Positions 7,845 to 17,333 of a DNA stretch of 64,000 bases are shown piece after piece (positions within the stretch are counted from its first letter, which is position 1; each line of letters opens with the position of its first letter). Position numbers and translations under genes: made by a program. The stretch comes from Sinorhizobium numidicum (GTDB taxonomy: Bacteria; Pseudomonadota; Alphaproteobacteria; Rhizobiales; Rhizobiaceae), in contig NZ_CP120367.1 of NCBI RefSeq assembly GCF_029892045.1, positions 1,364,001 through 1,428,000 on the forward strand, written 5' to 3'. The notes under the pieces were generated by a model that saw nothing but the letters and a program-made list of their open reading frames with translations, did no database searches and was not told where the DNA came from.

Positions 7845-9359
7845 TCACGTCCTCGCGTAAAGGTCGGCGTATTTTTGCCGCAGAACGTTCTTCTGGACCT
7901 TGCCCATGGTGTTGCGTGGCAAGTCCTCGGCGAAGATGATGCGCTTGGGCTGCTTGTAGCGTGCGAGCCGTTCTTGGAGCGCGCGAAGGATGGCCTTTTC
8001 ATCCAAGGCCGCGTCGGGCTTGCGCACGACGATGGCGGTTACGCCCTCTCCGAAATCGGGATGCGGAACACCGATTACAGCGCTCTCGGCGACGCCGTCG
8101 AGTTGGTCGATCTCGCCTTCGACCTCCTTTGGATAGATGTTGTATCCACCCGAAATCACCAGGTCCTTGCTGCGGCCAACAATGTGGACATAGCCGTCCT
8201 TGTCGATCTTGCCGAGATCACCGCTGATGAAGAAACCATCGGAGGTGAATTCCGCGGCGGTCTTTTCCGGCATGCGCCAATAGCCCTTGAAGACATTCGG
8301 TCCTTTGACCTCGATCATGCCGGTTTCATCCGGCGGCAACACTGCGCCTGTGGCAGGATCAGTTACTCGCACCGTCACGCCGGGAAGTGGAAAGCCTACC
8401 GTCCCGGCGATCCGCGGTCCGGCATAGGGATTCGAGGTGTTCATGTTGGTTTCGGTCATGCCGTAGCGCTCGAGTATCGCGTGGCCGGTGCGATCCTTGA
8501 ATTCGGTATGGGTTTCGGCCAGCAGCGGCGCTGAACCCGAAATGAAGAGGCGCATGTTCGCGACCGCTTGCCTGTCGAGGCGCGGGCTCTGCAGGAGGCG
8601 GACGTAAAAGGTCGGGACGCCCATCAGGAGGGTCGCGTGCCGCATCAGGGACAGGACCTCATCCGGGTCGAACTTCGGCAGCAGAAACATCGAGGCCCCG
8701 GCGAGCAGAGTCACGTTGGTGGCGACGAACAGCCCATGGGTGTGGAAAATGGGCAATGCATGGATCAACCGGTCCGCAGCCGCAACGCGCCAGTAATCGC
8801 GCAATGTCGTGGCATTTGAAAGCAGGTTACCGTGGGTCAGCATCGCCCCCTTGGAGCGCCCCGTCGTTCCGGAGGTATAGAGGATTGCTGCCAGGTCATC
8901 GGCCGAGCGCGAGGCATCCACAAAGTCGGCCGCCTCGTCCCTTGCAAGATCGAGCAGCGAGCCCGTACCGTCAGTGTCCAGCGTTTCGACGATCGCGCCA
9001 TGGGCTTTCGCGATTTTCTCGACACCTTCCCGAGCAGGCGAGGAAACGACAAACAACCGCGGCTCAGCGTCGCCGACAAAATAGTCGAGTTCAGCCAGGG
9101 TATAGGCCGTGTTCAGGGGCAGGTAGACCGCGCCGCTGCGAATGCAGGCGAGATAGAGGATCAAGGCCTCGGCGCTCTTGTCGACTTGTACCGCAACCCG
9201 GTCGCCAGGCCGAATGCCAAGTGTATCCATCGCACTGGCAAGACGGCTCGAAAGGTCCAGCGCGTCTTGGTACGTCCAAATACGGCCGCCACTGGCCCGG
9301 ATAAAAGGCGCATCGCCGGGAGCGGCGGCCCGTATGGCGTCAAAAAGATGGTTGCTCAC
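7845..9359 (-). CDS. matB: Malonyl-CoA synthetase MatB
   Basis: A 504-residue acyl-adenylate-forming enzyme. The P-loop-like motif YTSGTTGRSKGA is at about residue 166, YGMTETN near 296, GDLGKIDKDGYV near 380, and the C-terminal catalytic lysine region PRNTMGKVQKN near 487. It ligates malonate to CoA at the cost of ATP to AMP, forming malonyl-CoA in the cytoplasm. The start is GTG 9359, overlapping the matA TGA by four bases (GTGA), which indicates translational coupling. Position between a malonyl-CoA decarboxylase and a malonate carrier makes this assignment firmer than generic AMP-ligase homology. Confidence 0.92.
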   Translation of the reverse strand: MSNHLFDAIRAAAPGDAPFIRASGGRIWTYQDALDLSSRLASAMDTLGIRPGDRVAVQVDKSAEALILYLACIRSGAVYLPLNTAYTLAELDYFVGDAEPRLFVVSSPAREGVEKIAKAHGAIVETLDTDGTGSLLDLARDEAADFVDASRSADDLAAILYTSGTTGRSKGAMLTHGNLLSNATTLRDYWRVAAADRLIHALPIFHTHGLFVATNVTLLAGASMFLLPKFDPDEVLSLMRHATLLMGVPTFYVRLLQSPRLDRQAVANMRLFISGSAPLLAETHTEFKDRTGHAILERYGMTETNMNTSNPYAGPRIAGTVGFPLPGVTVRVTDPATGAVLPPDETGMIEVKGPNVFKGYWRMPEKTAAEFTSDGFFISGDLGKIDKDGYVHIVGRSKDLVISGGYNIYPKEVEGEIDQLDGVAESAVIGVPHPDFGEGVTAIVVRKPDAALDEKAILRALQERLARYKQPKRIIFAEDLPRNTMGKVQKNVLRQKYADLYART

Positions 9360-10777
9360 TTTCGCCTTCCTCCAATCCTTGAGCTCACGATTTGCGCAAA
9401 TGGTCGGGAATTTTGCTGACCATTGCCTCGGCGGCTTTCCCCGTCCTGGCTGAGCAAACTCTTGACGGCCGGCGATGCTGCTACTTCGCTGCGCTGTGCC
9501 AGGGCTTCGTGGTTGGCCACAATGTCCTCGAGCTTGTAGAGGTAGTTAACCATCAGGCCGTGTGCCTGCTGCATCGCCTTGGGCGAGCGGTCGCCGAGAA
9601 AATTCAATCTTTCCAGTCGAGCGCCGTTGCCGAGATGGAAACGGGCGACCGGATCGAGGGGGCGGCCTTCCGGCGTGCGTTCGACGAGGAAATAGCGCAC
9701 TGCGAGTGGCAGCAACACGCGCGCCACTTCACTTGCCCTCCTCTCATCGGCGGCCCATGTCGGATCATCCAGCAGCATCAGTACGCTGTGGGCGCCATCC
9801 GATAGAGGCGGTTCGGCTGCTGAGGCGCGCGCCTTGGCGAGCCAACGGGCAAAGCCCGGAACGGGCGACAGCGTGACAAAATTCTTAAGTCCGGGCAGAT
9901 CTCTGCGCAGGTCTTCGACGACCTGCTTGATCAGAAAGTTGCCGAACGAGATTCCGCGCAGGCCGTCCTGGCAGTTGGAGATCGAATAGAAGACGGCGGT
10001 CGTCGCCTCGTCAGCATTGATCTGCTCTCGGCCTTCGTCGAGCACATCTTTGATGGCGTTCGGCACGGATCGCGTGAGCGCCACTTCGACGAAGACAAGC
10101 GGTTCGTCGGCCAGTCGGGGATGGAAAAAGGCAAAGCAGCGACGGTCGGCCGGCGCCAGGCGACGGCGCAACTCCTCCCAGCCGGCGATCTCGTGCACGG
10201 CCTCGTATTTGATGATCTTTTCCAGGATGTGAGCCGGTGTCGACCAGTCGATCGGTCGGAGCGTCAGGAAGCCGCGATTGAACCAGGAGCCGAACAGGTG
10301 CGTGAAGTCGGTGTCCACGGCGCGAAATTCATCCGATTGCTCTTTGGAAGCAAGAAGCTGCTGACGCATCCGGACGAGCTTGGCCGTGCCATTCGGCGCC
10401 AGATTCATTCGGCGCAGAAGCTCCTGCCGCCGAGGCTCCGCCGTCTGATGGAGAGCAATGATCGCCGCAGAGCTTCTGTCGTTGCGGTAATTTTCGATCG
10501 CCTCGTCGAGCTTCGCCGTGTCAGGCCCGAACCTTTCGTAGAGCATATGCAGGAATTGCTGCACATCGTCGTTCTCGAGTGCGCTCCAGCGATCGAGTAT
10601 CTCGGCCGCAATGGCCATTCCGGATGCTTCGCCCCGGCTCGACAGCAGCATCTCGCAGAGGGCCTCGAGATCGATTTCGGCTGCGTCTTCCCCGGTGCGC
10701 GAGCCGGCAAGCAAGAGCTTGCGTCCTCGGTCCGTGATGCTCTGCAGCATGTCTGCGAAAAAAGAGGTCTCAGGCAT
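9356..10777 (-). CDS. matA: Malonyl-CoA decarboxylase MatA
   Basis: A 473-residue enzyme of the malonyl-CoA decarboxylase family, converting malonyl-CoA to acetyl-CoA and CO2. Recognisable features are the helical N-terminal oligomerisation domain (about residues 1-170) and the GNAT-like catalytic domain with SISNCQDGLRGISFGNFLIK (about 280-300) and a FVTLSPVPGFARWL segment near 318-331. ATG 10777 was chosen because GGGAGGAG lies about seven bases upstream; an ATG two codons earlier is too close to that site. It is the first gene of the operon and is transcribed away from matR across the MatR operator. Confidence 0.92.
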   Translation of the reverse strand: MPETSFFADMLQSITDRGRKLLLAGSRTGEDAAEIDLEALCEMLLSSRGEASGMAIAAEILDRWSALENDDVQQFLHMLYERFGPDTAKLDEAIENYRNDRSSAAIIALHQTAEPRRQELLRRMNLAPNGTAKLVRMRQQLLASKEQSDEFRAVDTDFTHLFGSWFNRGFLTLRPIDWSTPAHILEKIIKYEAVHEIAGWEELRRRLAPADRRCFAFFHPRLADEPLVFVEVALTRSVPNAIKDVLDEGREQINADEATTAVFYSISNCQDGLRGISFGNFLIKQVVEDLRRDLPGLKNFVTLSPVPGFARWLAKARASAAEPPLSDGAHSVLMLLDDPTWAADERRASEVARVLLPLAVRYFLVERTPEGRPLDPVARFHLGNGARLERLNFLGDRSPKAMQQAHGLMVNYLYKLEDIVANHEALAQRSEVAASPAVKSLLSQDGESRRGNGQQNSRPFAQIVSSRIGGRRK

Positions 10778-10905
10778 GCCCATTCTCCTCCCTGCTGCAT
10801 GGCGGACCAGCGCTATGTTGCGCTGTCCGGAGTGGCCGCTGCTTCCCATTATCGGGTTTCGCCGTTAGTATGTAAGTTGTCACAATACGTACACGACGTC
10901 AACCT

Positions 10906-10919
10906 TCGTGTATACAAGA
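10906..10919. promoter_or_regulatory. MatR operator
   Basis: The 14-mer TCGTGTATACAAGA lies in the matA/matR divergent region. Its reverse complement, TCTTGTATACACGA, is, as I recall it, the operator reported for MatR of R. leguminosarum bv. trifolii. A second TACACGA half-site occurs about 15 bases towards matA. The operator abuts the first possible matR ATG, so it can govern both matR and matABC. Confidence 0.75.
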
Positions 10920-11600
10920 ATGGCGTTCATGTATGAAGAAAGTGAACTAATGTCCGAAAATGTAGGCCGATGGCTTCGGGATGAGATCGAAGATGCAATA
11001 CTTTCCGGCGAGTTTGCCCCAGGCGAGCGGCTGGACGAGACGGTGCTTGCCAACCGCTTCGGAGTGTCGCGAACACCGGTTCGCGAAGCGTTGATGCAGC
11101 TCAACGCTATCGGCCTGATAGAAATCCGCCCGCGCAGAGGCGCCGTCGTGATCGATCCAGGGCCGCACCGCGTCTACGAAATGTTCGAGGTCATGGCGGA
11201 ACTGGAGGGGCTCGCCGGATCTCTCGCCGCCCGCCGGTTGGATGAGGACGCGCGCGAAGCGATCGCGGCGGCCCACAAGCGCTGCGAGCTTTCAGCCAAG
11301 GCTGGAAACAGTGATGCCTATTACTACGACAACGAGGAATTCCATAAGGCCATCTATACTGCGAGCCGGAGCGCCTTTCTGCAGGAGCAGTGCATTCAAT
11401 TGCATCGGCGCCTGCGCCCTTACCGGCGGCTTCAACTGCGCGTGCGCAATCGCCTGTCAACGTCGTTCTCCGAGCACTGTGCCATCGTCGACGCCATCTT
11501 TGCCGGGGACGGGGACGAGGCCCGCCGCCTGTTGCGGGCGCATGTCGGCATACAGGGCGAGAGGTTCAGCGATCTGGTCGCGAGCATGGCGACGAAATAG
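10920..11600 (+). CDS. matR: GntR-family (FadR subfamily) regulator of malonate genes, MatR
   Basis: A 226-residue protein with an N-terminal winged helix (ERLDETVLANRFGVSRTPVREAL, about residues 36-58) and an all-helical FCD ligand domain with metal-ligand-type residues (YDNEEFHKAIY and SEHCAIVDAI). In R. trifolii MatR activates matABC in response to malonate. Here it is divergent from matABC and its presumed operator lies directly upstream. Starts at ATG 10920, 10929 or 10950 are all possible. The first overlaps the operator edge; 10950 has the better, though weak, ribosome site. Confidence 0.85.
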   Translation: MAFMYEESELMSENVGRWLRDEIEDAILSGEFAPGERLDETVLANRFGVSRTPVREALMQLNAIGLIEIRPRRGAVVIDPGPHRVYEMFEVMAELEGLAGSLAARRLDEDAREAIAAAHKRCELSAKAGNSDAYYYDNEEFHKAIYTASRSAFLQEQCIQLHRRLRPYRRLQLRVRNRLSTSFSEHCAIVDAIFAGDGDEARRLLRAHVGIQGERFSDLVASMATK

Positions 11601-11791
11601 GCTTCGCGGGTAGCCAGAACACGCACGACCCAAGCACCGCTTCCGCCGCTGCATCCTCTTCCTGCGCTGAAGGTCAGCGATAGTTGTTTATCTCATCGGA
11701 CTTTTGGTTCGCCATCTCCCCATGAAGGCTTCAGCAAGGTATGCTCTTGGTCGGCGGCGCCGTTGAGCAACCAAACTGATTTGAGGCCGCA

Positions 11792-11962
11792 ATGGAAGAC
11801 CGGGAGATTGATCGTCGGGCGAAGAAGCTGTGGATGCTAGAAAACCCCGGCCGACCATGGGAACCACTCGCGCGCCGATCCGAACCGGGGCAAGACCTTT
11901 CCACAGCGGCCACCGAAGAGGATCGCGAACGCTACCGTCAGCGCGTTCGCAATGGTGAGTAA
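11792..11962 (+). CDS. Small DUF2934-like protein, 56 aa
   Basis: A 56-residue frame beginning MEDREIDRRAKKLWMLENPG with GAGG about six bases before the ATG. The pattern of a short helix R-A-x-x-L-W followed by E-x-x-G-R-P resembles DUF2934, a family of short cytoplasmic proteins of unknown function common in rhizobia. The C-terminus is charged (EEDRERYRQRVRNGE). It lies alone between matR and the CHRD gene. Assignment rests on motif resemblance only. Confidence 0.5.
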   Translation: MEDREIDRRAKKLWMLENPGRPWEPLARRSEPGQDLSTAATEEDRERYRQRVRNGE

Positions 11963-12153
11963 GTATCCCTATTTCACGCCGAGGTGCCAGGTGCCGCAGG
12001 CCGGGACAAAGCGGTTCGCGATCTGCTGACCGCACACGATGACGACGGGCGCGCGCCCGGTTGTCCGGTCTGGATGTCGTCACTCACGACACCGTCCCGA
12101 GCTGTCTCCCGAAGTTCGGCACAGGCCAGAGAACGTGACAGCCTACCACAGCT

Positions 12154-12585
12154 CTATTGTGCTTTTTCCACTTGCCCGCGGATCTCTCCGTCCGGGAACT
12201 TCTCCGTGTGGATGTTGAGATACCACCTTCCAGCTTGCAAGTCCGCCAGGTGCTGATCGGTGATGTCGGCAGATCCGGAAGCTATGGCGCCCGAGATATC
12301 GACCACCGGGTCGGCATTCTCGCCCGCCGCCGCCGGCCCATGAAAATGCGCGGCAGTGGGGTTCCCAGAAAGACCGCTAGCGTTCACCGTCCATGTCAGC
12401 TTCTTGGTTTCGGTGTCGACTGCAACGTCGCCCGTTCCAGTGCCGGCGCTGTCGGCAGGCGGCACCTCACTCGATCCCCTCAGGTCGGCCCTGAATTTCA
12501 ATGTTTCGGCCAAGACGGGACTCGTCGCCAAGATGGCAGCTATGGCGAGTCCGGTCAGGAGAGAATTCTTGCGGCTAGATCTCAT
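12154..12585 (-). CDS. Secreted CHRD-domain protein
   Basis: A 143-residue protein with a clear signal peptide (MRSSRKNSLLTGLA..., cleavage likely after PVLA) and a single CHRD domain. Typical features are the ADLRGSSEVPPADSAGTG start, TAAHFHGPAAAGENADPV in the middle and WYLNIHTEKFPDGEIRGQV at the end. CHRD domains occur in chordin and many bacterial periplasmic proteins; the biochemical function is unknown. GGAGG seven bases before ATG 12585 sets the start. A GGAAC-N19-TT motif upstream suggests general-stress control. Confidence 0.85.
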   Translation of the reverse strand: MRSSRKNSLLTGLAIAAILATSPVLAETLKFRADLRGSSEVPPADSAGTGTGDVAVDTETKKLTWTVNASGLSGNPTAAHFHGPAAAGENADPVVDISGAIASGSADITDQHLADLQAGRWYLNIHTEKFPDGEIRGQVEKAQ

Positions 12586-12628
12586 CACGCATCCTCCCAA
12601 TAGGCACGTGTATTGCAGGCGTCTCCTC

Positions 12629-12654
12629 AACTCTTCAGGATGGCTTCGGGTTCC
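12629..12654 (-). promoter_or_regulatory. Candidate RpoE2/EcfG-type promoter for the CHRD gene
   Basis: On the minus strand GGAAC is followed after 19 bases by TT (aGTT), matching the S. meliloti RpoE2 consensus GGAAC-N18/19-TT. It lies about 45 bases upstream of ATG 12585. This is pattern matching only; chance matches occur. Confidence 0.45.
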
Positions 12655-12747
12655 GAAGCTGCCTACGGCTGAACCGGCATAGGCTCGCCAGCCATGCTGA
12701 ATCCACAGGGCGCAAAACCAATATGTCTTGGCGTCGATCGTAAGGAC

Positions 12748-12856
12748 ACTACAGCCCCGTGCATCTTTTCAGACGCACAAAGGTCGCTGTAGCACTTTAG
12801 AATTGCTGTATGTCTTTATTCTCAAATCGGTTCCGATTTAAGAAAACATGCAGTAG
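12748..12856 (+). repeat. RIME-like palindromic element
   Basis: Complete but diverged copy: TGCATCTTTTCAGACGCAC as the first palindrome, then AAAGGTCGCTGTAGCACTTT, then a second hairpin around TCAAATCGGTTCCGATTTAAG and a terminal CATGCAGTAG. It lies between the divergent CHRD and SDR genes and ends about 35 bases before the SDR start, so it is part of that gene's upstream region. Confidence 0.75.
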
Positions 12857-12892
12857 GTCTTACGCGTTCGGCAACAGGCAGGAGGGCGCATC

Positions 12893-13900
12893 GTGAGGTC
12901 ACTCGTCTTGGGCGGCACAGGGTTTCTTGGCGGCGCTATCGTCGATGCTGCAGCCGATGCAGGTCACGTTGTCACCATCCTTTCGCGCGGAGAAACGAAG
13001 CGGCACCTGCCTGCCGGGACACGCGTGCTGCAGGGTGACAGACATGGTCCTTTGGATGTGCTGGAGAACGAGCGCTTCGACTTCATCTTCGACACCTGCG
13101 CCTTTGCACCCGACGCCGTTAAAGGCCTGCTGCGCGCCGCGGGACCGGACATCCGGCGATATGTTTTTGTCTCATCGATTTCCGCCTATGGCGATTTCTC
13201 GACGCCGGGGCTTTCTGAAACCGAACCGGTCGCCACGGCAGATGAGGCTGATCTCGAAGTCGCGCGGAATGTCGCGCCCGGCAGCCGTGCCGACGCAATC
13301 GCCTATGGGCCCTCCTATGGGCCTCTCAAACGCGCATGTGAAATCGCGGCGCAGCAGATGCTGGGCGAGAAGGCGATCCTGCTGCGATCGGGGTTGTTGG
13401 TCGGGGCAGGTGACTACACCGACCGCCTAACATGGTGGATGCGCCGCATCGACGAGGGCGGGAGGATACCGGCGCCTGCGCCGCGAGAACGCGCTATTCA
13501 GTTGATCGACGCGCGCGACGCCGCTGAATTTGCTGTTCACGCTGCGGTATCGGAGCTTTCAGGCGTCTACAACGTGACCGGGCGGCCGATGCCGTTGTCT
13601 GCGCTTCTGGAGGAAGCGATCCGCGTTTCAGGATCGGATGCGGAACTGGTCTGGGTGGACGAGCGGAAGCTTGCGGAAGCGGGCATTCAGGCGTGGTCGG
13701 AATTGCCGTTGATGGTACCTGCAATGCCGTCCTTCCGCTACTTTATGCAGGTCGACACGGAAAAAGCACATCGGAATGGACTTTGCCATCGCCCTCTCCC
13801 CGATACGCTCGAGCGGCTCTTGCGCTGGGACCGGTTAAATCGGGAGCGCCCCTTGAAATGTGGTCTTTCCCGAGAAAAAGAGCTTGCTGCCTTGAGTTGA
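12893..13900 (+). CDS. Extended SDR / NAD-dependent epimerase-reductase-like protein
   Basis: 335 residues with an N-terminal Rossmann fold: GGTGFLGGAI at about residues 7-16 for NAD(P) binding, VFVSSISAYGDF near 94 as the Ser region, and YGPSYGPLK near 138-146 supplying the candidate Tyr-x3-Lys pair. The downstream part matches the epimerase substrate domain with a late YNVTGRPMPL segment. The substrate is unknown. The start is GTG 12893 with CAGGAGGG about seven bases upstream. The gene is monocistronic and faces the chemoreceptor gene. Confidence 0.8.
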   Translation: MRSLVLGGTGFLGGAIVDAAADAGHVVTILSRGETKRHLPAGTRVLQGDRHGPLDVLENERFDFIFDTCAFAPDAVKGLLRAAGPDIRRYVFVSSISAYGDFSTPGLSETEPVATADEADLEVARNVAPGSRADAIAYGPSYGPLKRACEIAAQQMLGEKAILLRSGLLVGAGDYTDRLTWWMRRIDEGGRIPAPAPRERAIQLIDARDAAEFAVHAAVSELSGVYNVTGRPMPLSALLEEAIRVSGSDAELVWVDERKLAEAGIQAWSELPLMVPAMPSFRYFMQVDTEKAHRNGLCHRPLPDTLERLLRWDRLNRERPLKCGLSREKELAALS

Positions 13901-13963
13901 CGTCGCTGCAGAGCAGGCAAAAGATCGTGATCTGGCGCTGTCACAGGAGCGTTACTGCAATCA

Positions 13964-15778
13964 TCACGCGGCCTTCCTTGCGACGACTTGATCTCGCTTT
14001 GTCACCTGGAACTGCCCTGCGACTCGATCGAGGTCCTGCACCTCGTCGCTGAGTGCTCGGCAGGCGGCGTTGGTCTGTTCGACCATCGCGGCATTCTGCT
14101 GGGTCATCTGGTCCATCCGGTGAAGCGCTGCGTTGATCTCCGAGAGGCCGGCCGATTGTTCGTCGGCGGCGGTGACGATGGTGCCGATCAAGCCCGTAAC
14201 TTGCAGTACGTGCCCCTCTATCCCGGCCAATGCTTCACCGGTCCGATTGACGAGTTGCACGCCGCCGGCGACTTCGCGCGCCGATGTCTCGATCAGAGTC
14301 TTGATCTCCTTGGCCGCTTTGGCAGAGCGGCCTGCCAATTCGCGCACCTCCTGGGCGACGACAGCGAAGCCCTTGCCCGCCTCTCCCGCACGCGCGGCCT
14401 CGACACCGGCATTGAGTGCCAGAAGATTGGTCTGAAAGGCGATCTCATCGATGACGTTGATGATCTGGCGGATTTGCGTCGATGACCCGGCGATACGCTC
14501 CATGGCGACGACGGCGTCGCGCACGACGGTCGCCGATTTCTCAGCTCCATCCTTCGCCGCCGCCATGACGAGGCCCGCTTCCCGAGCGCGCTCCGAGGAA
14601 TTGCGCACCGCCACGGTTATCTCGTCGAAAGCGGATGCCGTCTGCTCCAGCGAAGCGGCTTGCTGCTCCGTCCGCTTCGCCAGATCGTCGGTTGCGACGG
14701 CGATTTCCGAAGAATTTGTACGCAGCCTCGTGGTGGTGTGCAAGACGCTGGAAATGGTCTCGGCAAGGCGTTCGATACTGCCGTTGAATTCGCTCCTCAA
14801 CTCGTCATATTCCTGGGCGAAGGTCTCGGCGATCCGGATGGAGAGATCGCCGGTCGACAGGCGTTCCAGCCCCCGGGTGAGGTGTTCGATGACCTGCTGC
14901 CGGCTTTCCTCCTCGGCTGCTTTCTGTCGTCCGAGAACCGCCTCCTGCTCGTCCCGCTGGCGTCGCTCCTCGTCCGCCCGTTGGCGTGCATTGCGGCGCT
15001 CGATCGCCGCTTCCCGGAAAATCGCGACGGACTTGGCAACCGCGCCGATCTCGTCCGAACGCTCGGCATAGGGCACGTTTCCGCTGTAGTCGCCATCGGC
15101 CAGCCTCTGCATGTAGGACGACATCTCGGCGAGCGGTTGCACCGCGTGACGACTGAAGAACCAAAGACCGGACAGCAGAAGACAAACGGAAATGGCCGAA
15201 CTCGCAATCGCTGCCGCTGAAAGCGTGTCCGTGTCCGAAGCGGCGCTGGCCTCTTGCTCCTTGAGAAAGGAATCCGCCATGGCCACCAGCTCATTTACGG
15301 CAGTCTCATGGTGATGGAAACTTGCTTTCAGCTCCGCCATCGCATGCCCGGCGGAGATCGGATCGCCGTTGCGGAACGGCGCGAGAAACTTGTTCTCCAT
15401 TACCCGCCAGTAGAGATCTGCCTTGGCGAGCACATCGTTCTCCAGCTTCGCCATCAATGGTTCCGGAGCGGTCGACGATTGCCAATAGGCGCGCCGGTCA
15501 TCATAGGCGGATTTCAACGTAGCGATCTTGTCGAGGTTTGCTTTCGCGAATTCGGGACTCGAGACCGCCTCCATCGCCAGCATATAGGATTCGACTGTGT
15601 ATAGCGGTGGCGGCAGGATATCGGCGATCAGGTCCTTGCCATAGACAACTTGGGTATAGACAGGTCCGTTTACACGCAACTTGTTGAACGCATATGTCTT
15701 GATCCCGATCGAGATCATCAAGCCTGCGGTGACGATCGCCCCGAAGATCATCAGACCACGCGCAATATTCAGTTTCAT
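13964..15778 (-). CDS. Methyl-accepting chemotaxis protein
   Basis: A 604-residue chemoreceptor. TM1 covers about residues 8-28, a helical periplasmic ligand domain about 30-185, TM2 about 190-210, HAMP segments about 210-330, and the MA signalling domain to about 590. The hairpin tip around IDEIAFQTNLLALNAGVEAARAG is intact. The end KRDQVVARKAA shows no CheR/CheB-binding pentapeptide. ATG 15778 follows GGAGAGG; a longer frame upstream is non-hydrophobic. It should signal to CheA from the inner membrane; the ligand is unknown. Confidence 0.9.
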   Translation of the reverse strand: MKLNIARGLMIFGAIVTAGLMISIGIKTYAFNKLRVNGPVYTQVVYGKDLIADILPPPLYTVESYMLAMEAVSSPEFAKANLDKIATLKSAYDDRRAYWQSSTAPEPLMAKLENDVLAKADLYWRVMENKFLAPFRNGDPISAGHAMAELKASFHHHETAVNELVAMADSFLKEQEASAASDTDTLSAAAIASSAISVCLLLSGLWFFSRHAVQPLAEMSSYMQRLADGDYSGNVPYAERSDEIGAVAKSVAIFREAAIERRNARQRADEERRQRDEQEAVLGRQKAAEEESRQQVIEHLTRGLERLSTGDLSIRIAETFAQEYDELRSEFNGSIERLAETISSVLHTTTRLRTNSSEIAVATDDLAKRTEQQAASLEQTASAFDEITVAVRNSSERAREAGLVMAAAKDGAEKSATVVRDAVVAMERIAGSSTQIRQIINVIDEIAFQTNLLALNAGVEAARAGEAGKGFAVVAQEVRELAGRSAKAAKEIKTLIETSAREVAGGVQLVNRTGEALAGIEGHVLQVTGLIGTIVTAADEQSAGLSEINAALHRMDQMTQQNAAMVEQTNAACRALSDEVQDLDRVAGQFQVTKRDQVVARKAA

Positions 15779-16283
15779 GAAACCTCTCCACTTATACGGT
15801 CGAGCCGCATCGGAAGAGCTTGCCGAACTGCCTGTCATTTTTACAGGGACACGGTTCCACGATGCGGCATGGGAGATGCCGGACGTACCGGCGCGGAACG
15901 TTCCGCATCATGCACCAAGTCCGCCACCTAAGCGGGCGGGATCGGCAACGTTCTCGTATAAAGAGGCTAATTATAGTATAATTCTTACTTCGTCATTAAA
16001 GACCTGTATGACGCTGATGCTTATCATGGGAGATCCGCAACCGATCACAAGGGATACATTGCCGTCCGCCTTCGCACACCTTGCACTCTGGCGCGGCTCC
16101 GATCGCCGCTTGTAAGTAGCTGATCGACTTGCCTGGCATCGGGCGGAACAGCCTCGATAAACCTGGTGGTCGCGAACTCTCTTGGGGCAATCACAGGCCG
16201 AAAGCGGGCCGATACCTCGGTTCCCTTGTGGTCTGCCCTGAGAGAGCCGCCCGCTCTTCCAGAAAATTCATCCTCGCCTTTTT
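15779..16283. other. Intergenic region without a convincing gene
   Basis: About 500 bases between the chemoreceptor start and the methyltransferase stop. A rather AT-rich patch lies near 15955-16000 and could carry the chemoreceptor promoter. A 35-codon plus-strand frame (MTLMLIMGDPQP...) ending near 16115 has no ribosome site and was not called. No RIME-like repeat is present. Confidence 0.5.
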
Positions 16284-17333
16284 TCAAGGCCTTGCTTCTA
16301 GGACCATGTTGAAGGGCGTGTCAGCGGCGCGGCGAAAGCGCGAGAACCCACCGCGACCGACGACATCAGCAAGGCGCTTCTCGCCGGCCTGCGCGCCCAG
16401 CGCCGCACCGACTTCCTGCCCCAACGACGCCGGAACGCACACGCTTGTCGAGAACGCATAGTAGATGCGCCCGACCGGGTTGAGGTTCTCCTCCAGGCTG
16501 TCGCCGGCTCTCGGTTCGACGAGCATCAGAGTGCCGTCCGGCTTCAACGTCTCTCTCACATGCGCTACAGCGCCAACGGGATCGCCCATATCATGCAGCG
16601 CATCGAATATTGTGACGAGGTCATAGTCTGATCCCGCAAAGTCCTGCGCGCGTGCAGTCTCGAAGCGGACGTTGGCGAGGCCCTTCGCGTGCTCCCTTGC
16701 GTGGACGATCGAGGCCTCGTGGAAGTCGATGCCGACAAATTCCGATTTCGGGAATGCCTCTGCCATAATGATGGTCGATGCTCCGTGGCCGCAGCCAACA
16801 TCGGCGATCTTAGCGCCGCGCTCCAGCTTCTCGACGATGCCGTCCAGCGCCGGCAGCCATTCGGTGACGAGATGGGCCTTGTAGCCCGGGCGGAAAAACC
16901 GCTCCGTGCCGCAGAAGAGGCAATTGCAATGCTCGCCCCAGCCGACGCCCCTGCCGGTCTTGAAGGCCTCCGTAAGTTTCGGCTCGTCGGCAAAGACGGC
17001 GGCGAGCGAATAGAACCCTCCCGCCATATAGACTGGACTCTCTTCATCGGCGAACACGGCCGCCTGCTCGGGCGAGAGGGCGAATCTTCCCGAGCGCTCG
17101 TCATACGTCACAAACCCGGAGGCGGCCTGGGACGAGAGCCACTCGCGCAGGTAGCGCTCGTGGGTACCCGTTTTCTCGGCAAGCTCGCCCGGGGTCAGCG
17201 GTTCGCTACTGGCCAAGGTGCGATAGAGCCCGAGCTTGTCTCCGATCAGCACAAGCGCGGCATTCGCGGCCGCGCCGAGCTCATTCACCATCATCCCGAG
17301 CAGCGGTTCGAGTTTTGTCATGTCCAGGTTCAT
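16284..17333 (-). CDS. Class I SAM-dependent methyltransferase with N-terminal winged helix
   Basis: 349 residues. An N-terminal winged-helix region of the Rv2258c-like type (about residues 15-100: LGLYRTLASSEPLTPGELAE and RYLREWLSSQ) is followed by a Rossmann methyltransferase domain with motif I IADVGCGHGAS near residue 177, FVGIDFHEASI near 199 and TIFDALHDMG near 240. A Cys-rich patch CNCLFCGTERFF lies near residue 136. The small-molecule substrate is unknown. GGAGGGAG upstream of ATG 17333 supports the start. It is divergent from a GlxA-type regulator, which probably controls it. Confidence 0.85.
   Translation of the reverse strand: MNLDMTKLEPLLGMMVNELGAAANAALVLIGDKLGLYRTLASSEPLTPGELAEKTGTHERYLREWLSSQAASGFVTYDERSGRFALSPEQAAVFADEESPVYMAGGFYSLAAVFADEPKLTEAFKTGRGVGWGEHCNCLFCGTERFFRPGYKAHLVTEWLPALDGIVEKLERGAKIADVGCGHGASTIIMAEAFPKSEFVGIDFHEASIVHAREHAKGLANVRFETARAQDFAGSDYDLVTIFDALHDMGDPVGAVAHVRETLKPDGTLMLVEPRAGDSLEENLNPVGRIYYAFSTSVCVPASLGQEVGAALGAQAGEKRLADVVGRGGFSRFRRAADTPFNMVLEARP

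Noticed and set aside
11688..12083. 131-codon minus-strand frame near the matR end
   Set aside because: Arg-rich, no ribosome site, and opposite the better supported DUF2934-like small ORF.
15999..16115. 35-codon ORF MTLMLIMGDPQP... in the gap after the chemoreceptor
   Set aside because: No ribosome site, no domain, and its length is expected by chance.
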